Shown: positions 52,656 through 59,209 of the stretch, piece after piece
How the letters are laid out: the number at the start of each line of letters is the position of its first letter
Position numbering within the stretch: position 1 is the first letter of the stretch
From: Gp1-AA133 sp963850425
GTDB taxonomy: Bacteria; Acidobacteriota; Terriglobia; Terriglobales; Acidobacteriaceae
Reading direction: 5' to 3'
Assembly (NCBI GenBank): GCA_963850425.1
Contig: CAWKLF010000007.1
Location: forward strand, 310,001 to 374,000
Length of the DNA stretch: 64,000 nucleotides
Translations under genes and position numbers: made by a program
Notes under the pieces: generated by a model
The model's input: only the letters and a program-made list of their open reading frames with translations
Database searches by the model: none
What the model was told of the DNA's origin: nothing

Positions 52656-52870
52656 CTGAGATTCTTGAGCAACGTAGGTTTCGGCAGCTAAGCCCGGCAA
52701 CCGCTGCGAAAAGATTCCTCCTCGCCGTCAAGAGCGAACACGCAAACAGTAAATGCCCTGTTTGTTCTCCATCACTTGGAGTTCGAGTGAAGTGGCGCTC
52801 TCCGATTTCCAGATGAGAGCTCAATCCCCGCCCATGACTTTGTTTTATTTAGCTGCTGGCAACCTTCCAA

Positions 52871-53503
52871 TTACAGTCCAGGAATATCAACTGACTCTTC
52901 CCATTGCCTGATTGAGAGGTGAGAGATCACTGAGTTGCGCGGGCACTCGACCTGGGCGCTGAGATATTGGCGCAGGCAGCGGGAGCAGGGGGCGTAGCCT
53001 TCCCGCATGGCCTGGGAGGCGGTCATTAATTCAGGGCTTTCGCCGACCTTGTTGTGGAGATACTTGCAGCCCGGAACGTGGAAGATTCTTCCTTCGCTGG
53101 AGACGGCGACCATAAGGTCAGGAGGAATCTTGTGAGGAGGCTGCGCCAGACGCGAGCGCATGTTGAGATGGGAGAAGATGCTGGAATTGCCGAAGGTCAC
53201 AGTGCCAACAATGAGAGCGACTGCCGCTACAGCCAGCATCCAGAAAGATTGCCAGCCTGCGAAGTGCGAAGAAGATGATGCGTCGGCCAGGCGGCGCTGC
53301 AGGCGTCGGCTGAAACCGGCGGGCAGTTCGAACACGCGATCGTCGCCGTAGAGCTGGACTACGTTACGGGCGCCGTCGAGCACGGCGGTGCAATGCTTGC
53401 ACTGCGCGAAGTGAAGTTCCATGGCGATGCGCGTTTCGGGGTCGACTTCGCCATCGAGATAATTGGAGACCTCTCTCCAGACATGTTCGCAATTGACTAC
53501 CAT
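52871..53503 (-). CDS. Anti-sigma factor with zinc-finger head and Ada-like tail
   Basis: The 210-residue membrane protein starts with an anti-sigma zinc finger: CEHVWREVSNYLDGE, then HFAQCKHC (H-x3-C-x2-C). It has one membrane helix at about 87-105. The outer part (about 130-185) has FHVPGCKYLHN, then MTASQAMREGYAPCSRC, a Cys3/His arrangement like the Ada-type metal or thiol-reactive modules. It would hold the sigma factor encoded just upstream and release it when the outer Cys cluster is modified. The two genes overlap by 7 bases. Confidence 0.85.
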   Translation of the reverse strand: MVVNCEHVWREVSNYLDGEVDPETRIAMELHFAQCKHCTAVLDGARNVVQLYGDDRVFELPAGFSRRLQRRLADASSSSHFAGWQSFWMLAVAAVALIVGTVTFGNSSIFSHLNMRSRLAQPPHKIPPDLMVAVSSEGRIFHVPGCKYLHNKVGESPELMTASQAMREGYAPCSRCLRQYLSAQVECPRNSVISHLSIRQWEESVDIPGL

Positions 53504-54168
53504 GGCTTGCTCCCTTTTTCGAAAGGCAACCGGCCGAACCAGGGGCTGCCCAGGCCCGGAGCGAGCATGTCTCGAAGCATGAGACGAGCCCGCAGGAGCC
53601 GAGTTTTCACGGAAGCCTGGGAAATGCCCAGCGCTTCCGCCGTTTCTTCAATGCTCATGTGCTGCACGTCGCGCAGCACGAAGACCTGGCGATATTTTTC
53701 GGCGAGAGCGGCGACTGCGGCCGCCAGCCTGGAGCGAATCTCCTTGCGCTCGAGAGTCTCGGAGGGAATTTCGCGCCAGTCGGCGAAATCCCTGGGCGTG
53801 TAGGCGCCTTCTTCGTCCTGCTTCTCGCCGACAGGTTCCATAATCTCCGCGTGAGCTCTCCTTTTGCGCATGAGGGCTTCGTTAACGGCGATCTGGATGA
53901 GCCATGTGCTGAAGCGGGCCTCGGCGCGAAATTGCTGGATGTGAGTGAGAGCTTTCAGGAAGGCTTCCTGCGCAGCATCTTCCGCGTCGGCTTCATTGCG
54001 CAACACGGCGAGAGCGGCGGAATAGACTCGCCGTTGATAGGGCTTGATGAGCTCATAGAAATACTCCTTCTCGCCAGCCTGGACGCGGCGCAGTAGGTCC
54101 TGCTCGCGGAGGGCGGCGGGATCGGAAGGCTTCACGCTGATGCTCATGCTATCGGGCAGGCTGCCCAT
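53497..54168 (-). CDS. ECF-type RNA polymerase sigma factor
   Basis: The 223-residue protein has region 2 (YELIKPYQRRVYSAALAVLR, DAEDAAQEAFLKAL, ARFSTWLIQIAVNEALMRKR) and region 4 (KYRQVFVLRDVQHMSIEETA then ALGISQASVKTRLLRARLML). A long acidic link joins the two, as in many acidobacterial ECF factors. It directs transcription of a small regulon and is controlled by the overlapping downstream anti-sigma gene. The cytochrome b gene ends only 21 bases upstream, so the sigma pair may be transcribed with the molybdoenzyme. Confidence 0.93.
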   Translation of the reverse strand: MGSLPDSMSISVKPSDPAALREQDLLRRVQAGEKEYFYELIKPYQRRVYSAALAVLRNEADAEDAAQEAFLKALTHIQQFRAEARFSTWLIQIAVNEALMRKRRAHAEIMEPVGEKQDEEGAYTPRDFADWREIPSETLERKEIRSRLAAAVAALAEKYRQVFVLRDVQHMSIEETAEALGISQASVKTRLLRARLMLRDMLAPGLGSPWFGRLPFEKGSKPW

Positions 54169-54189
54169 CGAATTCCTCTGCGAGGCACC

Positions 54190-54885
54190 CTAACGGGGCG
54201 GATACTCCGGATCGATCTTCCATCCGGTGAGCATGGAAACAAAGTTATTCCACCCGTGCAGAACCACCATGACGAGATGGCCGAGCAGGAAAAACAGAAT
54301 CGCCCACATGACCAGGAAATGCCACAGGCGGGCGAGATGGAAGCCGCCCATCGGCCAGGCAAGCCAGGAAAACTGCACGGGCTTCCAGATGGCGAATCCG
54401 GTAAGCACGGTCAGGATGCCGAGAACAATGGCGGAGGTGTACGCGAGTTTTTGAAGCGGGTTGTAGACCTCGGTTGAGGGAGGCTTGGGGCCGAACAAAA
54501 AATAGTGGCGCGCCATCGGCCAGACGCCGCGCAGGTCGCCGCGCGAGAGCAAGACCTGGCGGTAGTTTCCGGAAACAATCTGATAGCCGACATAGAAGAT
54601 GCCGGTTGCCATGTAGATCCACATGAAGGTGAGGTGCCACTGCAGGGCTCCGCCCAGCCAACCGCCGATGGCGAAGGCCTTGGGCCAATTGAGGAGATCG
54701 TGCTGCGGAATTTTTGCGCCGAAGCTGGGAAAGGCGCGGAAGATCTGGAGACCGCTGCCGACCATCACGAAAAGTGCGATGGTATTCAGCCAGTGTGTGA
54801 AGCGCACCGGCCAGGGATGTTCGTAGACGGCGGGCACCGATTGTTCGGTATTCGCGGATTCGATTTCGATTACTTGAGCTCGCAT
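54190..54885 (-). CDS. Cytochrome b561-type membrane subunit
   Basis: The 231-residue protein has four or five membrane helices with heme-binding His candidates: HPWPVRFTHWLNTIALF, WHLTFMWIYMATGIFYVGY, and HLARLWHFLVMWAILFFLLG with HLVMVVLHGW. This is the di-heme cytochrome b561 / formate dehydrogenase gamma layout. The upstream gene encodes a sulfite-oxidase-fold molybdoenzyme, so this subunit likely passes electrons between it and quinone, as MsrQ does for MsrP, although the fold is not MsrQ. Confidence 0.85.
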   Translation of the reverse strand: MRAQVIEIESANTEQSVPAVYEHPWPVRFTHWLNTIALFVMVGSGLQIFRAFPSFGAKIPQHDLLNWPKAFAIGGWLGGALQWHLTFMWIYMATGIFYVGYQIVSGNYRQVLLSRGDLRGVWPMARHYFLFGPKPPSTEVYNPLQKLAYTSAIVLGILTVLTGFAIWKPVQFSWLAWPMGGFHLARLWHFLVMWAILFFLLGHLVMVVLHGWNNFVSMLTGWKIDPEYPPR

Positions 54886-54997
54886 GCTTTGACGACCTCA
54901 GTTCATACGTGAAGGCCGGCCCGGCGCGGGAGGACGCCCGCCGTAGCACTGACCTTCCGTTCGTAGGACCGCTTCCGTGAACTCATCGATCGGGTCT

Positions 54998-55705
54998 TCA
55001 GAGTCCATAGAACCACGAGTATCCCTGATCTTCCCAATAGCCGACCTTCTCTAGAACATGGCTGACTCGCAAGTCGGTCAGGTACTTTGCCTGTTTGTAG
55101 CCGATCTTGGTGGGTACGATGAGTCGAACGGGGGCACCGTGCTCGCGGGTCAACGGCTGGTCGTACATTTCGTAGCAGAGCAAAGTTTGCGGGTGCATCG
55201 CGGTCGCCATGTCGAGGGACTCGTAGTAATCGTCCGCGCATTCGACTGTAACAAAGCGGGCGGTCGGATCGGCACCCACTAATCTGAGGAATTCGGAAAG
55301 CGGCGTGCCTCCGAACCGGCCGATTACATCCCAACCTTCGACGCAGATATGACGAGTGTTCTGGCGTTTCCTGGGGAGGACCTGAATCTGCGACAACTTG
55401 TAGTCGCCGGGCTTCTGCACGGCGCCAGTTACGGTGAGGCTCCAGTTTTCAAAAATCACGCCGGGGTCGTCGACGTCGTAGCCGTTGATGGGGAATTTTT
55501 CGAAGGGGGTGACGTCTGATTCGGCAAAGGTTGGCGCTAGATGTCCGGGACGAAAGAACTTCCCTGACGCCCAATCACTGAATGCAAGACCTTCCTTGAG
55601 GAGAGGTTCGCGGAGTTTGGGAAACGCAAAGGCCCCCAGGGCCACTATGGGAGTGAGCTTCAGGAGTTCCCGGCGATTCATTTTTCTGAACTTGCGCGCG
55701 TTCAT
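54998..55705 (-). CDS. Sulfite-oxidase-fold molybdopterin oxidoreductase (MsrP-like), Tat-exported
   Basis: The 235-residue protein has a twin-arginine-type signal (KMNRRELLKLTPIVALGAFA) and one sulfite-oxidase catalytic domain. The molybdenum-ligating Cys121 is in RHICVEGWDVIGRFGG. YYESLDMATAMHP, GAPVRLIVPTKIGYKQAKYL and the C-terminal WEDQGYSWFYGL match the YedY/MsrP branch. MsrP repairs methionine sulfoxide in the periplasm. It has no dimerisation domain, so it is probably monomeric. It is the first gene of a row with cytochrome b, sigma and anti-sigma genes, hinting at redox-stress control. Confidence 0.88.
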   Translation of the reverse strand: MNARKFRKMNRRELLKLTPIVALGAFAFPKLREPLLKEGLAFSDWASGKFFRPGHLAPTFAESDVTPFEKFPINGYDVDDPGVIFENWSLTVTGAVQKPGDYKLSQIQVLPRKRQNTRHICVEGWDVIGRFGGTPLSEFLRLVGADPTARFVTVECADDYYESLDMATAMHPQTLLCYEMYDQPLTREHGAPVRLIVPTKIGYKQAKYLTDLRVSHVLEKVGYWEDQGYSWFYGL

Positions 55706-55959
55706 TCACCACTCCTGAACCAAAAGCGGGTTGGCTGCCATCCTTGGGATTCGCAGCACATTGGAAAGTTACAGCATTTGAAGGAGTTTTTCACGGGGAG
55801 GAGTGGCGCACAGAAGGGCAAAAAGCTTGCCCCAACGGGTATCGCAACTCGCCGCTCAATTTGGGGTTTAAGCATCTAACGAAATAAGAGCCGGCAGCCT
55901 CGGCATGGTAACGAGAACCATCGATCCGAGACTGACGGGCGTTGGATCGGAGGATGGCT

Positions 55960-56079
55960 ATGGCACAGTTGATTAAGTTTTATGTGCCCGACCGGTTTCG
56001 AAAAAAAGTGAAATGGGTGCCGGCCGAGCAGCGCGGCAAGGTGATTGCATTTCCGGTCGCCGTCAAGAAGACGGCCTGA
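55960..56079 (+). CDS. 39-residue basic protein
   Basis: The ATG at 55960 has GGAGG 7 bases upstream and gives MAQLIKFYVPDRFRKKVKWV to VAVKKTA. It is short and very basic with alternate hydrophobic residues, fitting a small nucleic-acid-binding or ribosome-associated peptide; no family recognised. A strong terminator sits 24 bases after the stop, so this is a complete transcription unit. I believe homologous tiny proteins occur in Acidobacteriota but cannot check it. Confidence 0.7.
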   Translation: MAQLIKFYVPDRFRKKVKWVPAEQRGKVIAFPVAVKKTA

Positions 56080-56102
56080 ACGGCGAGCAGCAGGGAGACA
56101 AG

Positions 56103-56140
56103 AACGCCCGGCTCACGTGAGATTCATGGCCGGGCGTTTT
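56103..56140 (+). terminator. Rho-independent terminator
   Basis: CGCCCGGC and GCCGGGCG enclose a 16-base loop (56113-56128) and are followed by TTTT. It closes the 39-residue gene's transcript. Confidence 0.88.
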
Positions 56141-56159
56141 GGCGTTGGGGAATAAATGA

Positions 56160-57422
56160 CTATCGCCGGGTACCTACGGCCTCCGGCTTATCGGCGCACA
56201 GGCTCTTGGTGCGCGGTTGGTACACGCAGAAAGGCTCTTCGTCCATGAAGTCTCCAGTGGCGGCATAGGCGCGGGCGCGGCAGCCCATACAGACGTTGCG
56301 GAATTCGCAGCACCCGCACTTCCCTTTTAGTCCGGCAGTATCGCGCAGGGCATGGAAAACTGGAGCGTTGTCCCAGATATCAGAGAAGGTCTGTTTGCGG
56401 AGATCGCCGGCAACGACGGGCAGATAGCCGCACGGATAAACTTCCCCTTCGTGCGAAATGAAGCAGACTCCAGTGCCTGCAAGGCAGCCCTTGGTCATGG
56501 CGTTGAGATCGGACGGATGTCCGCCGGGATGGCCAACGGGTTGGCCGACGCCCTGGGGCTTCAGTTCGATGCCGGTCGAGCCAGGCATCGTTATTTCCGT
56601 GGGGCCGATGGCGGAGGGCTTGGGGGAAGTATGCGTTTGCGCCGGTGCGATGCGGGCAAGTTGCGCGCCGGCGCGCCGATCGGCTGCGCGACGTTGCCGC
56701 GCCACTCGGAAGTAGTGCGGGGCGCAGGTTGCCTTCAGCTCAATTCCGCCGGTTAGCGACTGATCGTAGAACCAGTTCAACATGCGTTCATATTCCTCGG
56801 GTGGCACCATTTGCGACGCGGCGATGTCGACTCCGCAGCCGACCGGCACAAGCAGGAAGGTATGCAGGGCGTCGGCGCCCAGATTGCGGGCCAGTTGCAA
56901 GACATCGGGCAACTGATGGGCATTGTGCCGGGCGATGGTCATGTTGATCTGCACCGACATGCCGAGCGATTTCAGATTGCGCAAGCCGTGAACGGCGGCG
57001 TCGAACGCGCCGGGGATTCCGCGGAAGGCGTCATGAGTCACGGCGTCGGCGCCATCCAGGCTGATGGAGACGCGGCGCACGCCGGCGTCGACGATCATGC
57101 GCGCGACATCCTTGGTGACCAGGGTGCCGTTGGTAGCGAGGGCAACGCGCAGGCCTTTGTCGGCCGCATAGCGCGCTAGTTGGAAAATGTCAGAGCGATA
57201 CAGCGGCTCGCCGCCGCTGAGGACAAGAATTGGGTTGGCGGCCCCGGCAATCTGGTCGATGATGCCAAGCGCGGCGTGGGTGGGGAGGTCGGTAGGCGAA
57301 CTGAGTTCAGTGGCGGTGGCGCGGCAGTGGATGCAACGGAGATTGCAACCCTTGGTGACTTCCCAGAAAACCAAACGTGCCTTATTTTCGCTGTGGTGTC
57401 CGTTGCCGTTTGCCGAATCCAT
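56160..57422 (-). CDS. AhbD/NirJ-like radical SAM-SPASM protein
   Basis: Starting at 57422 (GGGAGG upstream), the 420-residue protein has the radical SAM motif Cys26-x3-Cys30-x2-Cys33 in KGCNLRCIHC and LSGGEP. Its SPASM-like C-terminus contains KGCLAGTGVCFISHEGEVYP, LKGKCGCCEFRNVCMGCRA and a last Cys. This is the pattern of AhbC/AhbD and NirJ, which remove side chains during siroheme-based heme b or heme d1 synthesis. An insertion of about 50 residues (QLARIAPAQTHTSPKPSAIG and on) before the SPASM part is unusual. The promoter holds a tandem CRP-like operator. Confidence 0.88.
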   Translation of the reverse strand: MDSANGNGHHSENKARLVFWEVTKGCNLRCIHCRATATELSSPTDLPTHAALGIIDQIAGAANPILVLSGGEPLYRSDIFQLARYAADKGLRVALATNGTLVTKDVARMIVDAGVRRVSISLDGADAVTHDAFRGIPGAFDAAVHGLRNLKSLGMSVQINMTIARHNAHQLPDVLQLARNLGADALHTFLLVPVGCGVDIAASQMVPPEEYERMLNWFYDQSLTGGIELKATCAPHYFRVARQRRAADRRAGAQLARIAPAQTHTSPKPSAIGPTEITMPGSTGIELKPQGVGQPVGHPGGHPSDLNAMTKGCLAGTGVCFISHEGEVYPCGYLPVVAGDLRKQTFSDIWDNAPVFHALRDTAGLKGKCGCCEFRNVCMGCRARAYAATGDFMDEEPFCVYQPRTKSLCADKPEAVGTRR

Positions 57423-57497
57423 CGCACCCCTCCCAGGTGGCGGAGCCTGGCTGCCACCCCTCGCAGGCAACGATAGAAAACTATGAACATGGGGGCG

Positions 57498-57533
57498 GTG
57501 ACTGTTGTCACCCGCGCCTGTGATCTGCATCAC
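57498..57533. promoter_or_regulatory. Tandem CRP/FNR-like operators before the radical SAM gene
   Basis: GTGACTGTTGTCAC (57498-57511) and GTGATCTGCATCAC (57520-57533), both GTGA-N6-TCAC, have starts 22 bp apart. They lie about 76 bp upstream of the ATG at 57422. Confidence 0.82.
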
Positions 57534-57560
57534 GCGCGTAAGTGATTGACGGAGCGCGCT

Positions 57561-59099
57561 TTATTGCGTACCTCCCGCGGAGTGGCAATCGCTGCAATTG
57601 ACCTGGGTCATATCGCCAAGGTCGATGGGGTGCTGGAAAGACAGGTTCTGCACGGCTGCCATGTTGACGCCGCCTTCCTGTTGACTGAGTACGCTGTGGC
57701 AAGTCTGGCAATCCTTGGTGATAACTTTGCCGTCGGCGCTGACGTGCTGCCCATCATGGCAGCGGAAGCACCCGGTGAAGTAGTAATGGCCGATGTTATT
57801 GGGGTGAGTCTGCCAGTTCACCTTCATCTCAGGGAAGATCGTGTTGCGATAGATTCTCTGGATTTCATCGACGGCGGCGCGAATTTCCAGCTGCTTGCTG
57901 TGGGCGAGCGCGGGGTATTTCGTTTCGTAGAAACTCTCTACTGACTTGGCGATGCCCTGGGTGGCGGCTTCCGTGGTGTCGTAGTTGGCGGTGAGGGCGG
58001 CGACCGCCTGCTGCTTCAGGAAGGGCAGAGTAACATCGAGGCGCTTGGCGAGCAGCGAGTTGTCGACCGAGAGATCGGGCGGAACGTAGATGTGGGTCGG
58101 ACGGTTGTGGCAGTCAACGCAATCCATGCGGTGCTTCTCCGCTTTGGCGATCTGCTCCCTGGTCATGGGAGAATCTTTGACAAAATATTCGCTCACGCGG
58201 CCCTGCATGTCTTTCACGTGAACATAAGGGATGACCTGGCGCCTCTCATCAGTGGCCACGTAGGTAATCTCGTTGGCGATGTTCATGTGCCAATGAATGC
58301 CTTCGACGGCCCCAGTGGCTGGATCGCCGCCGCCAACGTTGAGCAGCATGCGCAGCTGGCGGGGAGTGTTCTTCTCGTCTGTGGCGTAATGGTTAAACAC
58401 CTTCAACTGCGCGCCGTAAAACTTTTTGGGCCAGTGACACTGCTCACAGGTTTGGGCGGCAGGACGGAGATTGTGGACGGGGGTGGGAATGGGACGGGGA
58501 TAGGTGTTTAGCGCGGTAGCAAAGACCTGGCGCGCCCCAGACAGTTTTGATTTCACGTACCAGGTGGCGCCGGCGCCGACGTGGCAATCCACGCATGCAA
58601 CCCTTGCATGCGGCGATTGCTGGTAGGCGATGAATTCGGGCGCCATCACCGAGTGGCAAAGTTGTCCGCAGAACTGAACGGAGTCAGTGAACTCGTAAGC
58701 TTTGTAGCTTCCGACCACGCTTAGACCGATGAAGGCGACGATGAAAGTGAAAACGAAGGTGAGTGCGCCACGCTGGCTGGGATCGTTGAAGTCCAGGTGG
58801 AGATAGCGCACTTCTTTGCCGGGCTGACGCTGTCGTTTCCGCCGGTCGTACCAAACGCCGGCTGGCACCAAGGCCAGGCCCACGGCCAGGAATGCGGGAA
58901 CGACCATATACGCGAGGATGCCGACGTAGGGGCTGGGGTGCTCGTTGGTCAGATCGATGAAGAACAAGAAGAGGAAATTGCCGAAGGCGACCAGCGCGAG
59001 GGCCAGTCCGACGAGTGAGATAGGGTTGCGAATCCACTCGCGCAATTTGGAAAAACCGGTGGCGGGCACCGCACTCGGATCTGGCTTGTCACTGGTCAT
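57561..59099 (-). CDS. Membrane-anchored multiheme cytochrome c (NapC/NirT-related), seven heme sites
   Basis: The 512-residue protein has three hydrophobic segments near the start (about 27-50, 62-82, 113-133). The periplasmic part has one C-x3-C-H site (CGQLCHSVMAPEF) and six C-x2-C-H sites: CVDCH, CEQCH, CVDCH, CFRCH, CQTCH and CSDCH. The first part resembles NapC/NrfH-type quinol dehydrogenases, where a Met-containing segment after the first heme binds quinol. It likely carries electrons between the quinone pool and the other cytochromes of the cluster. The C-x3-C-H spacing is uncommon. Confidence 0.88.
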   Translation of the reverse strand: MTSDKPDPSAVPATGFSKLREWIRNPISLVGLALALVAFGNFLFLFFIDLTNEHPSPYVGILAYMVVPAFLAVGLALVPAGVWYDRRKRQRQPGKEVRYLHLDFNDPSQRGALTFVFTFIVAFIGLSVVGSYKAYEFTDSVQFCGQLCHSVMAPEFIAYQQSPHARVACVDCHVGAGATWYVKSKLSGARQVFATALNTYPRPIPTPVHNLRPAAQTCEQCHWPKKFYGAQLKVFNHYATDEKNTPRQLRMLLNVGGGDPATGAVEGIHWHMNIANEITYVATDERRQVIPYVHVKDMQGRVSEYFVKDSPMTREQIAKAEKHRMDCVDCHNRPTHIYVPPDLSVDNSLLAKRLDVTLPFLKQQAVAALTANYDTTEAATQGIAKSVESFYETKYPALAHSKQLEIRAAVDEIQRIYRNTIFPEMKVNWQTHPNNIGHYYFTGCFRCHDGQHVSADGKVITKDCQTCHSVLSQQEGGVNMAAVQNLSFQHPIDLGDMTQVNCSDCHSAGGTQ

Positions 59100-59123
59100 G
59101 CAATACCGTCCGTTCTATTAGAT

Positions 59124-59143
59124 ATTGGACCTCGAGGTCCAAT
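59124..59143. promoter_or_regulatory. Perfect 20-bp palindrome
   Basis: ATTGGACCTCGAGGTCCAAT is exactly self-complementary. It lies 25 bp before the start of the 59099 gene on the minus strand and 66 bp beyond the end of the upstream gene. It could be an operator of a dimeric regulator or a cruciform; it is too loop-free for a normal terminator. Confidence 0.75.
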
Positions 59144-59209
59144 TTCGAGTGGCAAGATTCGCGATCCGCATCCTACCTGACAACACCGGCACCCGACATT
59201 GCTGATGGA

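Noticed and set aside
59124..59143. Terminator reading of the perfect palindrome
   Set aside because: The stem has no loop bases of its own and only three T follow; an operator is more likely.
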